64,000 nt of DNA from Paenibacillus artemisiicola (GCF_017652985.1 NZ_JAGGDJ010000031.1:1-64000), one strand, 5' to 3'. Positions 1 through 9,901 are shown, counted from the first letter of the stretch. Notes: generated by a model not told the origin, from the letters alone. Translations and numbers: made by a program.

Positions 1-457
1 TGCCGCCGACGGCGTCCGCTTGCGCGCCGCCTGCTCTTGCCGCGCCGCCCGCGCTCCCGAGAGCCGAGCCGCCATCGTCCGCGCCCCCGGCGCCCGCGCC
101 GCCGGCCGCATTCGCACCGGCGCCGAAGCTCAGCCGCACGTCGCACAGCGACAGGTTCGTGCCGAAGTTGCCCTTCTCGGCCTGCAGCAGCCGGCTCGCC
201 ATCTCCTCGCCGCCGGCGTAGTCGCCCGCGAAGAACCGCTCGCGCATCGCGTCGAGGTCCGCCCGTCCGCGCGAAGGGGTCGGCGACGGCTCGCTCCGTC
301 CCGACCAGTACGTGATCTCCGTCACGCACCACGTCTCGCGTTCATGTCCCCCGTACGCCACCGCGCCGAGCCGGCCGTTGCCGAGCGGCAGCCCCTGCTT
401 CCAGCCGTCCGCCGGCCCGTCGTACCGAAGCCTCATCCCGCTCATCTTGTCGCTCAT
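1..457 (-). CDS. GH95 family alpha-L-fucosidase, N-terminal part (cut by left edge)
   Basis: Only the first ~150 codons are in the window; the frame is open to the left edge. The N-terminus reads LRYDGPADGWKQGLPLGNG followed by RLGAVAYGG and an ITYWSG motif, the hallmark opening of glycoside hydrolase family 95 (inverting alpha-L-fucosidases and relatives), where the beta-sandwich N-domain begins like this. After residue ~120 there is a Gly/Ala-rich low-complexity stretch. Two adjacent ATG codons (460 and 457) are possible; a GAGGAG ribosome binding site lies 7 nt before the second one, so I use it. No signal peptide, so the enzyme is probably cytoplasmic and acts on imported fucosides. It follows the dehydratase gene by 13 nt, with the binding site overlapping that stop codon, so the two are co-translated. 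Confidence 0.8.
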   Translation of the reverse strand, partial: MSDKMSGMRLRYDGPADGWKQGLPLGNGRLGAVAYGGHERETWCVTEITYWSGRSEPSPTPSRGRADLDAMRERFFAGDYAGGEEMASRLLQAEKGNFGTNLSLCDVRLSFGAGANAAGGAGAGGADDGGSALGSAGGAARAGGAQADAVGG

Positions 458-470
458 CATATCGCTCCTC

Positions 471-1568
471 TTATTTCACCCGGTATTCGTCGAAATAGCG
501 GGGAATGATGTCCGTGGACGCGCCCGGCCGCTCCGGCAGCACGTACAGGCCGTTCTTGACCGTCGCCGGCTCCTCGAAAATATGCCGGATCCACGGGATG
601 TACTCCAGCATGAACGCGCCCGGCGTCGCCGCCACGAGATGCTGGTGAATCTGGCCCATGTCGCCGACGTGCGGGCAGACCGGCACGTCGTACGCGGCGG
701 CGAGGCCCGCGACCTGCAGCCATTCGGTCACGCCCGCGACGCGCGTCACGTCGACCTGGCAGTACTCCAGCGCGCCGTTGTGGATGTAATCGCGGAACGC
801 GTACTTCGTGTACACGTGCTCGCCAAGCGCGATCGGCACGTTCAGCGCGTCGGCCAGCTTCTTGTGGCCCATGATGTCGTCCGGGTTCAGCGGCTCCTCG
901 AGCCAGAACAGGTTGAACTCCTCCAGCCGCTTGCCCCACGTCATCGCCGTATTCACGTTCCACTGCTGGTTGACGTCGATCATGAAGATCGGGTCCTCGC
1001 CGATCGCCTGGCGCACTGCCTTGACGCGATCGTAGTCCTCGCGCGGATCCGGCTTGCCGACCTTGATCTTGACCCCGGCGAAGCCCTGCTCGACGATCTC
1101 GGCGACGTCCTTTAGCAGGCGGTCCTTCGACCAGTTCAGCCAGCCGCCGTTCGTGTTGTACGCCTTGATGCCCTTGCTCTTATGGCCGCCGAGGTACTGC
1201 CAGAGCGGCTTGTTCGCGGCCTTCGCCATGATGTCCCAGAGCGCGACGTCCACGGCGGCGAGCGCCATGTGCGTCACGCCGGCGCGGCCGATCCAGTGCA
1301 TTTTGCCGAAGCGCATCGCGTCCCACAGCTCCTTGACCATGAACGGATCCTTGCCGATCAGCTCCGGCGCGTAGTAGCGGTCGATCGTGTCGACGATCAT
1401 CTCGTCGCCCTGCGCGCACGTGCCCGTGTAGCCGCAGCCCGTAATGCCTTCGTCGGTGTGGATCCGCACGCCGGACAGCCCCCAGTGGGTGGCGACGTTG
1501 ATGGCGTCGGTAATCGGCGGCGTGATCGGCACGTGCAGCACGAACGTTTCGACTTTGGTAATGATCAT
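471..1568 (-). CDS. Enolase-superfamily sugar-acid dehydratase (L-fuconate dehydratase-like)
   Basis: 365 aa. The mandelate racemase/muconate lactonising enzyme fold is shown by a K167-x-K169 base motif (VKIKVG), metal ligands D198 (IDVNQQW), E224 (WLEEPL) and E250 (LGEHVY), and a D273/H300 dyad (QVDVTRVAGV and PVCPHVGDMG) with E322 (LEYIPW). This is the set used by acid-sugar dehydratases, which remove water from an aldonate to give a 2-keto-3-deoxy acid. The RVAGVxE...CPHxGxxG...QHL spacing is closest in my memory to L-fuconate dehydratase, although that enzyme is usually ~440 aa, so the substrate is not certain. Being next to a GH95 fucosidase supports L-fuconate. The start has an AAGGAG site 8 nt upstream. 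It lies in an apparent operon after the broken SDR gene. Confidence 0.75.
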   Translation of the reverse strand: MIITKVETFVLHVPITPPITDAINVATHWGLSGVRIHTDEGITGCGYTGTCAQGDEMIVDTIDRYYAPELIGKDPFMVKELWDAMRFGKMHWIGRAGVTHMALAAVDVALWDIMAKAANKPLWQYLGGHKSKGIKAYNTNGGWLNWSKDRLLKDVAEIVEQGFAGVKIKVGKPDPREDYDRVKAVRQAIGEDPIFMIDVNQQWNVNTAMTWGKRLEEFNLFWLEEPLNPDDIMGHKKLADALNVPIALGEHVYTKYAFRDYIHNGALEYCQVDVTRVAGVTEWLQVAGLAAAYDVPVCPHVGDMGQIHQHLVAATPGAFMLEYIPWIRHIFEEPATVKNGLYVLPERPGASTDIIPRYFDEYRVK

Positions 1569-1668
1569 GAAGGATTCTCCTTTTTCGCATGCGTGTAATG
1601 GGGGAAATGATCCGGCCAGCCGCTCTCGCGGGGGAATACAGGCCGTTAACGGTTAAGCGCGCGAATCG

Positions 1669-1966
1669 TCAATCGCCTAAAGAAGCGCCGTCTTCGACGG
1701 GCAGCGCGACGCCGGTTACGAACGCCGGCTGGCCGCTCGACGTCGTCCTCACGCGAGACGTCCGCGCGCGCCGCGATGGCCCGCGGACGTCCGTCCGCCG
1801 CCACCGGCAGTTGCGCATTGATCCGCTCCGCCGCGCGCTCGCCGCCGGCTTCGTTCCCGTCCGCGGCGACGGCGGACGCGCCTTCCCCGGCGAAGCGCAT
1901 CGCGGCGGTCTCGCCGATGCCGTAGCCTCCGCCGGTCACGATCGCGAATTGGCCCGCGAACCGCAT
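1669..1966 (-). pseudogene. Short-chain dehydrogenase/reductase remnant with large internal deletion
   Basis: The start (ATG at 1966, GGGG 8 nt upstream) encodes MRFAGQFAIVTGGGYGIGET, the NAD(P)-binding TGxxxGIG motif of SDR enzymes, and runs in frame for ~75 residues to RADVSREDDV. About 30 nt further, in a different frame, the DNA encodes QPAFVTGVALPVEDGASLGD followed by a stop. This is the usual SDR C-terminal signature (FVTG..LPVDGG). The middle ~150 residues, including the catalytic Ser-Tyr-Lys region, are missing, so no active enzyme can be made. L-fucose dehydrogenase and 2-keto-3-deoxy-L-fuconate dehydrogenase are SDRs, so this may be the lost first or third step of the fucose oxidation route encoded next to it (inference). 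Confidence 0.75.
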
Positions 1967-2162
1967 GGCCATCCCCTTCTTTCGCCGCGCGTCCGCCGTC
2001 CTCCAATGGCGCCGGGAAGGCCCGCGGCGCGCTTTTTTTCCTTGTCCGTTTATCGTATCATGGGCGGTAGCGGCCGTATTTGCACGCCGATCCAAAAAGT
2101 TGACGATTCATCCGCTAATCGGATCGTTCGCCACCTATGCCATGCGCCGAAGGAGCCTGTTT

Positions 2163-3059
2163 ATGAAAACGTTGGCGGAGCTGACGCCCCATGTCGGCGA
2201 TTCCATGCCCTACCTCTACGACGGCAGCTCCAACGAAGGGCTGCGCGTCTGCAGCGTCTACGCGTTCCATCTCTTCACGGACGGACCGGGGGAGATGGAG
2301 ATCGACGGCGTCCGCTATCCCATCGGCAATCGCACGCTCGTCTTCCTGCGCCCCGGTCAGCCGCACGCGTTCCATATCTCGCCGTCGCATCCGCTAGCTT
2401 CACACAACCTGTACTGCGACCTGTGGAACGACCGCGCCCCGGTGTCGACGCACCGGACGTTCATCTACGCGCCCCAACCGTTCCGGCTGCCCGAGCAGTC
2501 GGCCGCGGAGCCGTGCGCGGAGCTCGGCGGCTTGCCCGGCGTGTTCTCGCTGCAGCCGCATCCGCAGCTGTACGACGCGTTCCTGCATATCGTGAAGCTG
2601 TACAACGAGCTGAGCTTCTACCGCGCCGAGACGGTCAACAGCCTGCTGTACGCGTGGATGCTCAGCTGGCACAACGCCGTCCATGCGCGCCGCCCCCGGG
2701 ATTACCGGATCGTCCGCCTGCTGGAGCAGCTGGAGACGAACCCCGAGCGCCGCGAAACGGTGGAGCAGTGGTGGACGCTCTGCGGCCTCAAGCGGACGTA
2801 CTTCCACGAGCTGTTCCTGCGCGAAACGGGCATGACGCCGAAGGCGTACCAGCATCGGCTGTGGATGCGGCGCGCCCTGCACCTGCTGCAGGAGAGCGAC
2901 CTCAGCATCACGGCGATCGCCGAACGGCTCGGCTATCCGTCGATTCACCCGTTCACCCGCCACTTCAGCGCCTACTACGGCGTCAGCCCGAAGCAGTACC
3001 GGCTCAACCCGCGCCGGGAACGCGCGGACGGCCCGGAGACTCCCGGCGGGGGGCCGTGA
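2163..3059 (+). CDS. AraC-family transcriptional regulator
   Basis: 298 aa. N-terminal cupin-like sugar-binding half (residues ~10-110, with HAFHISPSHPLASHNLYCDLW), followed by two helix-turn-helix motifs in residues ~195-285 (QWWTLCGLKRTYFHELFLRE, then ITAIAERLGYPSIHPFTRHF...GVSPKQYR), the AraC/XylS signature. I choose the ATG at 2163 because AAGGAG lies 7 nt before it; the frame is open further upstream without a comparable site. A TTGACG at 2101 could be a -35 element. The gene is divergent from the SDR/dehydratase/GH95 genes and is the obvious local activator for them. The last 12 codons (RADGPETPGGGP) are made from the first unit of the GC-rich tandem repeat downstream, so the C-terminus has been extended or replaced by repeat DNA. 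Confidence 0.85.
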   Translation: MKTLAELTPHVGDSMPYLYDGSSNEGLRVCSVYAFHLFTDGPGEMEIDGVRYPIGNRTLVFLRPGQPHAFHISPSHPLASHNLYCDLWNDRAPVSTHRTFIYAPQPFRLPEQSAAEPCAELGGLPGVFSLQPHPQLYDAFLHIVKLYNELSFYRAETVNSLLYAWMLSWHNAVHARRPRDYRIVRLLEQLETNPERRETVEQWWTLCGLKRTYFHELFLRETGMTPKAYQHRLWMRRALHLLQESDLSITAIAERLGYPSIHPFTRHFSAYYGVSPKQYRLNPRRERADGPETPGGGP

Positions 3060-3400
3060 CGCACGAGGCGCGGACGGCCCGGAGGCACGGAGCGGGGAGC
3101 CGTGACGGTCGGCGCGCGGGCGGCCCGGAGGCGCGGGGCGGGGAGCCGTGACATTCGGCGCGCGGACGGCCTGGAGGCGCGGAGCGGGGAGCCGTGACGG
3201 TCGGCGCGCGGACGGTCCGAAGGCACGAGTAGGGCGCCGAGAACGCGCGGACGGCCCGGAGACGCGGGGCGGGGAGCCGTAGCGGTCGGCGCGGACGGCC
3301 CGGAGGTGCGGAGCGGGGAGCCGTGACGGTCGGCGCGCGGACGGCCCGGAGGCGCGGGGCGGGGAGACGTGACATTCGGCGCGCGGAGGCCGGCGGCCAA
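3016..3400. repeat. GC-rich tandem repeat, ~46-bp unit, about 8 copies
   Basis: Units share GCGCGGACGGCCCGGAGG, then GCGGGGCGGGGAGCCGTGAC, then GGTCGGC or ATTCGGC. Most are 44-46 bp; one diverged unit (around 3205-3240) is shorter. The first unit lies inside the 3' end of the AraC gene. There are no unique spacers, so it is not a CRISPR array. The rest of 3060-3498 holds no convincing gene. Confidence 0.85.
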
Positions 3401-3498
3401 CCCGTGGCCAACCCGCGGCGTCCGTTGACGCCGCCCGCGGCCGTCCCGGCCCCTCGCGCCGGCCGCGCGCCCGCACCGCGCCTCCCCGCTCCAAACGC

Positions 3499-3532
3499 AA
3501 AAAAAGGCCGCTCAAAGCCGCAGTCGGCCTTG
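3499..3532 (-). terminator. Intrinsic terminator of the RpiR/PHP/ABC operon
   Basis: On the minus strand AGGCCG pairs with CGGCCT around a loop of 14 nt that can pair further, followed by TTTTTTT. It lies ~38 nt after the RpiR stop codon. Confidence 0.7.
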
Positions 3533-3569
3533 AACAACCTTTCCCTTCCAATCAAGCCGAGCCCGGCGG

Positions 3570-4406
3570 CTACGGCTTCTTCGGCAGCCACTTCTGGTAC
3601 TGCCGCCGCAGCCGATGCAGCTCCTCGCCGCCGCGCAGCGCTTCGTCCTCCCGCCGCTTGCCGACGGCGGCGACGAGCGCCTCGATCATCGCGACCGGCG
3701 CGACCATGGAGTGGAACTCCCACAGCTCGCCCCGGGCCGTGTACAGCATGACGTCCGCTTTCTCCGGCATGGCGCTCACGACGAGATCGGTCACGAGCAG
3801 CGTCCTGCAACCCCGCTCCTTCGCGAAATCGAACAGCACCGCCATCTCCGGCGATTCGGAGACGAAGCCGAAGACGACGATGACGTCCGCCGGCTTGACG
3901 TGCAGCAGCCGGTCGAACAGCTCGTGGCCGCCGCGGTCGAGCCGCCGGACCTGCACGCCGAACCGGGTCAGCCGGAAGTCCAGGAGCGCCGCCAGGCTCT
4001 CCGCCGACCCCGGCCCGTAGAGATGGACGCAGCCCGCGCCGCCGAGCAGGCCGACCGCTTCGTCGAACGCCGCCTGGTCCAGCCGGTCCGCCGTCTGCCG
4101 CAGGTAATCCGCCGTCGCCAGCACGTTCGCCCCGGCGCCGTGGCCGCCGCCGGCCTTGTCGAAGGCCGACTGCAGCTTGCGGGACGGCGACAGCAGCACC
4201 TCGTCCTTCACCCGCTGCTTGAACTCCTTCATGTTCCGGCAGCCGATCTCCGCCCAGAACCGCGACACGGTCGAGATGCTGACCTGGCACGCCTGCGCGA
4301 GATCATCCTCGACCATGAACGGAATGCCGTCCATGTGCTTGCTGATATAATCGGCGAGCCGCTGATGGCCCCGCGTGAATTTCTTGTCCGCGAACAACGT
4401 CTCCAC
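3570..4406 (-). CDS. MurR/RpiR-family transcriptional regulator (HTH + SIS)
   Basis: 278 aa from a GTG start. Residues ~1-75 form the RpiR-type HTH (DLAQACQVSISTVSRFWAEI at ~36-55), and residues ~105-250 a SIS sugar-phosphate-binding domain (GAGCVHLYGPGSAESLAALL, then VIVVFGFVSES). Such regulators sense phosphosugars or similar phosphate esters and usually control the genes beside them. The GTG at 4406 has AAGGGG 9 nt upstream; a second GTG overlapping the PHP stop codon is possible. It is the last gene of a five-gene minus-strand unit (binding protein, permease, ATPase, PHP hydrolase, regulator), which suggests that the imported compound or a product of the PHP enzyme is phosphorylated. Confidence 0.85.
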   Translation of the reverse strand: METLFADKKFTRGHQRLADYISKHMDGIPFMVEDDLAQACQVSISTVSRFWAEIGCRNMKEFKQRVKDEVLLSPSRKLQSAFDKAGGGHGAGANVLATADYLRQTADRLDQAAFDEAVGLLGGAGCVHLYGPGSAESLAALLDFRLTRFGVQVRRLDRGGHELFDRLLHVKPADVIVVFGFVSESPEMAVLFDFAKERGCRTLLVTDLVVSAMPEKADVMLYTARGELWEFHSMVAPVAMIEALVAAVGKRREDEALRGGEELHRLRRQYQKWLPKKP

Positions 4407-4450
4407 CCTCGCATTCCCCTTCCGGTCCCCGTCCGCTTCGCGGCGGCCGG

Positions 4451-5180
4451 TCACACGACTTCCTTCTTGTTCTTCAGCAGCTTCTTGACCGTGTTCGCCG
4501 CCCGCACCTGCAGGTCGAGCGAAGGCGAGATGACGCGCTTGTACGCGCCCGCCCGGATGGCGGCCTTCAGCTCCGCCACGGTCTCGAACGTCCCGGCGAA
4601 CTCGTTGTGCACGCAGCCGACCTGGAACAGCTGGTGCGCGTCGCTGCCCGCGACGACCGGCACGCCCAGCTCCTCGCCGAGCGTCAGCACCTTCGCGATG
4701 TTCTCCTGGATGCCGATCTCGTGGAGATCCTTGCCGTTCAGGTCGAACGCGTCGAACCGCCGCAGCAGGTCCCGGCCGATAGGATGCAGCGGGTTCGAAG
4801 CGCGGAACGGATGGCCGCCGATGACCAGCATGCCCCGCGGCTCGCACAGCTCGAACAGCCGCCCGAGGCCGATGAAGCCGCCCGGCGCCGTATGCGGCTC
4901 CAGCGCTTCGCGGATTTCCAGCAGCTTGCCCTTCGGCCCGCTGACCAGAATATGGCCGCCTTCGGCGACGTCGACCTCCATGCCCGTGAAAATGCGGAAG
5001 CCCTCCACATTGTAATAGTGATCGTTGCACGGGTAAAGGCCGTCCAGCGTGCCGTACACGTCCGCGAACCGGTGCGTGTTGAAATGCTCCGTCAGCGTGA
5101 TCGCGTCCAACCCCTGCGCCCGCGCCTCGCGGACCATGCTTTCGAAATGCTCGCGCTCGAAATTCGTTTTCTTGGACAGC

Positions 5181-5209
<29 letters not shown>
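4451..5209 (-). CDS. PHP-domain metal-dependent hydrolase
   Basis: 252 aa. The PHP (polymerase and histidinol phosphatase) fold is shown by the DFHIH motif (H6, H8), ITLTEHFNTH (E41, H42, H46), a GMEVD glutamate, GGHILV and GGHPFR histidines, and the C-terminal GSDAH. This is a complete trinuclear metal site, so an active phosphoesterase-type hydrolase is likely; the substrate is unknown. I use the internal ATG at 5209 because GGAGG lies 8 nt before it and the protein then begins directly with the first metal motif. It overlaps the end of the ATPase gene by 29 bp, showing tight translational coupling with the importer. It is one of three PHP proteins in this window and is clearly different from the tandem pair near 44-45 kb. 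Confidence 0.8.
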
Positions 5210-6344
<1,135 letters not shown>

Positions 6345-6345
6345 G

Positions 6346-8172
6346 TCACGAACCTCCTATTCCTTGCGTCAGATCCGCCTTGCCGAACTTGACCGCGATC
6401 GCGTAGACCGCGATGACGATCGCGATGATGATCATCAGAATGACGTTGGTCAGCTGCTCGTAGCCCTTCTCGGCATAGTAGAAGGTGAGCGTCGTCAGCG
6501 TCTCGGTCCGCGGCGTCACGAGCATGATGATCAGCTCCATCTCCTTCATCGCGCCGATGAACACGAGCAGGAACGTGGACACGAGGCTCTTGCGGGTCAG
6601 CGGCAGCAGGATGCGCCGGAACCGCATGAACCACGACGCCCCGCCGATCTGCGCGGCCTCTTCGAGCTCCACCCCGATCTGCATCATCGCGGCGCCGCCC
6701 GCCTTGACGGTGAACGGCAGCTCCTTCACGACGGTGATCAGCACGAGCAGCGAGATCGTCCCGTACAGCGCCGGAATGAACAGCGTGGGCTTGGCGAACA
6801 TCGAGATGTAGATCGCCGCGAGCGAGATGCCCGGGATGAGATACGGCAGGAACGACGCCTGGTCGACGGCCCGGCCGAGCCAGGTGTGCCGGCCGCGCGC
6901 CGCGACGTAGCCGAGGACGAGCCCCGCGACCGCCGCGATGACCGACGCGGCGCCGGCGATGTAGAGCGAATTGCGAAGCGCCAGCAGGAAAATCGGGTTC
7001 CGCATGACGCCCTTCTCCCCGGTGTTGATATCCGGGTCGGAGCCGCCCCACCAGTAATGCGCCGTGAAGTTGCCGAGGCCGTAGTGGCCCTCCTTCAGCA
7101 TGAAGGACTGCGCGAGCAGCACGAGCAGCGGCACGGCGGCGACCGCCGCCATGGCCAGTCCCGCCGCCGCCGCGGCCGGCTTCCGCCAGGCGCCGAGCGG
7201 CGTCAGCGTGCGCGCGGCGCCTTTCCCCGTCACCGTGACGAAGCTGCGCCGCCGCCCGACCGCCCGCTGATTGAGATAGATCGCCAGCATCGAGATGAGC
7301 ATCAGCGTCAGGCTGAGCACGTTGGCCTCGGTCGTCAGCCGCGAGCGCATGCTGGAGTAGAGCATGGTCGAGATCATGTAGAAATCGACGGGCGTGCCGA
7401 GCAGCGCCGGCACCCCGTACGCGCCGATCGCCTTCGTGAAGATCAGGATGAACCCCGACAGGATCGACGGCAGCACGAGCGGCAGGACGATCCGCCGCAG
7501 CACGGTCAGCCGCCTCGCTCCCGCCACGCTCGCCGCCTCCTCGAGCTGGCCGTTCATCGCGTTCAGCGCGGCGCCGACGATCAGGAAGAAGAAGACGCTG
7601 TCGTGGAGCGACAGCGAGACGACGATGGGCACGAAGCCGTACGACAGCCAGTCCGGCGGCGAGACGTGCAGCAATGACTGCAGAATGCCGGGCGTCCCGC
7701 CGATCTTGCCGTTCTTGAAGAACGTCAACCACGCCTGCGACAGAATCCAGGCCGGCAGCAGGTACGGAATGACCGCGAGGAACGAAATCGTCCGCTTGAG
7801 AGGCATGTCCGTCCGCGTTACGAGCCAGGCGAGCCCGCAGCCGAGCGCCAGCGAGAGCGCGGATACGGCCGCGCCGACGGCGAGCGAGTTCAGGATCGGC
7901 TTATAGAAGAGCGACGCGCTCATGTCGCTGGCCAGCACGCGGGTCCAATGGTACAGCGTGAAATGCCCCGGGTTCGCCGCAGCCGTCAGGCGGACGTCCT
8001 GCTGCCGCCAGACGAAGGTCGTGCTGGCGATGCGCAGGACGGGCCAGACGACCGTATAGGCCAAAAAGAGAAGGGCGGCCGTCCCGATCGCGTGGACGGG
8101 ATGCCGCAGCCAATCGAGCGCCCGGTTCAGCGGGCGCCACCGGTATCCGGCCGGCGCCGGTTTGTTCGCCAA
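6346..8172 (-). CDS. ABC transporter permease, two fused membrane domains (FbpB/AepW-like)
   Basis: About 608 aa with roughly 12 membrane segments in two BPD_transp_1 halves. Each half carries an EAA-type loop (EEAASVAGARRLTVLRRIVLP and EEAAQIGGASWFMRFRRILLP). Fused permeases of this kind occur in ferric-iron importers and in putative 2-aminoethylphosphonate importers. The frame is open from a GTG at 8184, but that codon has no spaced ribosome binding site. The TTG at 8172 has AGGTGGAG 6 nt before it, so I prefer it. The ATPase start follows after 1 bp. The region before the start is a short tandem repeat rather than a promoter, so transcription probably comes from the binding-protein gene. 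Confidence 0.85.
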   Translation of the reverse strand: MANKPAPAGYRWRPLNRALDWLRHPVHAIGTAALLFLAYTVVWPVLRIASTTFVWRQQDVRLTAAANPGHFTLYHWTRVLASDMSASLFYKPILNSLAVGAAVSALSLALGCGLAWLVTRTDMPLKRTISFLAVIPYLLPAWILSQAWLTFFKNGKIGGTPGILQSLLHVSPPDWLSYGFVPIVVSLSLHDSVFFFLIVGAALNAMNGQLEEAASVAGARRLTVLRRIVLPLVLPSILSGFILIFTKAIGAYGVPALLGTPVDFYMISTMLYSSMRSRLTTEANVLSLTLMLISMLAIYLNQRAVGRRRSFVTVTGKGAARTLTPLGAWRKPAAAAAGLAMAAVAAVPLLVLLAQSFMLKEGHYGLGNFTAHYWWGGSDPDINTGEKGVMRNPIFLLALRNSLYIAGAASVIAAVAGLVLGYVAARGRHTWLGRAVDQASFLPYLIPGISLAAIYISMFAKPTLFIPALYGTISLLVLITVVKELPFTVKAGGAAMMQIGVELEEAAQIGGASWFMRFRRILLPLTRKSLVSTFLLVFIGAMKEMELIIMLVTPRTETLTTLTFYYAEKGYEQLTNVILMIIIAIVIAVYAIAVKFGKADLTQGIGGS

Positions 8173-8192
8173 TGCTCTCTCCACCTCTGCCG

Positions 8193-8312
8193 GTTACTTT
8201 TTGCTCGTTACTCGTTGCTTCTGCTCGTTATCTGTTCGTTGCTTCTGCTTGTTGCTTCTGCTCGTTATTTCTGCTCGTTGCTTCTGCTCGATGCTCTTGC
8301 TCGTTACTTCTG
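8193..8312. repeat. Short tandem repeat (GCTCGTT / GCTTCTG units)
   Basis: About 120 bp made of repeated 6-8 bp blocks of GCTCGTT, TGCTTCT and ACTTCTGC with slight variation. It fills the whole gap between the binding-protein stop and the permease start, and forms the last codons of the binding protein (IKQK). Confidence 0.8.
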
Positions 8313-9593
8313 CTTGATCCAGAAATCGCGCACCTTCGGCGCGGCATTGTAGAGCGCTTCGCCGTCGAAGGCCCACAGGTTCAGCTGCTCGTACGGCCTA
8401 TCGTTCTTCGTCTGCACGTCGGAGCGCGGCACCCACGAGCCGACCTCGTTGAACGGATCGAGCCCGGCGCCCTTGCCGTCCGTCTCGCCCATCATCCAGC
8501 GGAGGAACAGCTTCCCGGCCGCCTCGTGCGGGGCCTTGTTCGCCAGGAAGAAGTAGCCCGAATCCGGCACGGCCGTCTTCGGCTTGATGTCGTAGATCGG
8601 CTGGATCGTCCAGCCGTTCTCCTCGTTCTTCGAGACGTCGCCCGATACCGCGAGGCCGACCGCGTCGCTGTCCGCTTTGCCGATGGCGTCGAGGACGTCG
8701 TCGCTGCCCTTCAGGACGATCAGGCCGTTGTCGAACAGCTCCCGGATGTATTCGTAGCCGGCGTTCTCCGTGCCGTGCAGCTCGATGTCCTTGCCGAACT
8801 TCTCCTTGTACGCCGCCGCCATGTCGTCGCTGTTGTTGACCATCGTCGTGAACAGGTCCATGAACGCCGGCGAGCTGAGCGGATCCGCGGTGTAGACCTT
8901 GCCTTTGAATTGGGGCGTCGTCAGGTCCCACCAGTTGGTCACCGGCGCTTGCGCGTAATGCGAGGCGTTATAGAAGATCGTCCGGAACTCCACGTAGTCG
9001 GCGTAGCCTTCCGCCTGCGTGCGGTACGGCTCGTCGACCTTCGGCGCGATGTCCGCCGGCAGATATTTGACGTAGCGGCCCGGCTTCACCATCTCCTCCT
9101 CGACCGCCCCGCTCACTTCCTTCGTGATGATGACGTCGGGATTGAATTGGCCGGCATCCTGCTCCTTCATGACCTTGTCCATCATTTCGTCGGACTTGAC
9201 CTTGCTCACCTCGACCTTGACGCCCGGGTACTGCTTCATGAACGTCTCCGCGGCGTCGTTGGCGCGTCCGGACGTGGAATAGACGATGACCTTGCCCTCT
9301 TCCTTCGCTTTCGCGTACAGCGCGTCCGGCGAATCCTCGGCCGCGCCGGCGCTGCCGGCAGCCGCGTTGCCGCTTGCGCCGCCGTTCGCGGCCGCGTCAC
9401 TGCCGCCGTTCCCGCCGGACGCTTGGCCGTTCGCGTTCGCGGACGTATCGGCGTTCGCGGCGTTGTTCGCGGCATGATTCGCGCCGTTGGCGCCGCCGTT
9501 CTGGCCGCAGGCCGTCAGCAACAAGGCGGCGGATGCGAAGACGAGCGCGGCTTGCGCGGGCTTGCGGGGATGGAGCCGATTGAACCGTTTCAT
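8304..9593 (-). CDS. Extracellular solute-binding lipoprotein (ferric/organophosphonate type)
   Basis: 429 aa. A lipoprotein signal peptide ends in LLTAC with the lipidated C29, followed by a ~60-residue Asn/Gly/Ala linker. The mature part begins EEGKVIVYSTSGRANDAAETF, the start typical of the iron(III)/thiamine/2-aminoethylphosphonate binding-protein cluster. It should deliver its ligand to the fused permease downstream. Iron-binding members use paired tyrosines; here I see YNASHYAQ and GYEY but cannot assign ligands. AGGAGG lies 5 nt before the ATG. It is the first gene of the operon. The upstream 9600-9760 segment holds an AT-rich block at 9695-9752 that probably contains the promoter, but I cannot fix the boxes. 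Confidence 0.85.
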   Translation of the reverse strand: MKRFNRLHPRKPAQAALVFASAALLLTACGQNGGANGANHAANNAANADTSANANGQASGGNGGSDAAANGGASGNAAAGSAGAAEDSPDALYAKAKEEGKVIVYSTSGRANDAAETFMKQYPGVKVEVSKVKSDEMMDKVMKEQDAGQFNPDVIITKEVSGAVEEEMVKPGRYVKYLPADIAPKVDEPYRTQAEGYADYVEFRTIFYNASHYAQAPVTNWWDLTTPQFKGKVYTADPLSSPAFMDLFTTMVNNSDDMAAAYKEKFGKDIELHGTENAGYEYIRELFDNGLIVLKGSDDVLDAIGKADSDAVGLAVSGDVSKNEENGWTIQPIYDIKPKTAVPDSGYFFLANKAPHEAAGKLFLRWMMGETDGKGAGLDPFNEVGSWVPRSDVQTKNDRPYEQLNLWAFDGEALYNAAPKVRDFWIKQK

Positions 9594-9820
9594 GATATCC
9601 TCCTAGGCGATGGGCCGATGCGCGGCCGCATCTCGTATGGTTGTCTTCTCTCCCTGAACTATAGGCCCGAATTGTCAGCGACATGTTACCGTCACATGGA
9701 TATTTGGTAAAAAACTATTTATTTATTTCAAATGGTAATTTTAATTTATTTCTGCCGGCATGCCCGCGTTCACGCTGCGTACACAAATGACTGGTATCGT
9801 AGAGGAGGCCGTCCCGCGCG
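9594..9820. other. Intergenic region with AT-rich block, probable promoter zone
   Basis: The stretch 9695-9752 is strikingly AT-rich (ATTTATTTATTTC, TTTTAATTTATTT) in an otherwise GC-rich window and lies 100-160 bp upstream of the binding-protein start. I see no clean -35/-10 pair and no gene. Confidence 0.4.
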
Positions 9821-9850
9821 AAAAAAAAGGACATCCCGAGGGGATGTCCC
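9821..9850 (-). terminator. Intrinsic terminator after the Cys-rich protein gene
   Basis: On the minus strand GGACATCCC pairs with GGGATGTCC around a 3-nt loop and is followed by eight T. Confidence 0.92.
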
Positions 9851-9901
9851 GTCATACACTGGTAGCGGCCGCGCCTCGCGCCCGGCCGCCGGTCAGCGCC
9901 T

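Noticed and set aside
3016-3400. Possible CRISPR or coding repeat
   Set aside because: No spacers; the long open frames across it come from GC-rich repeats and have no protein-like composition.
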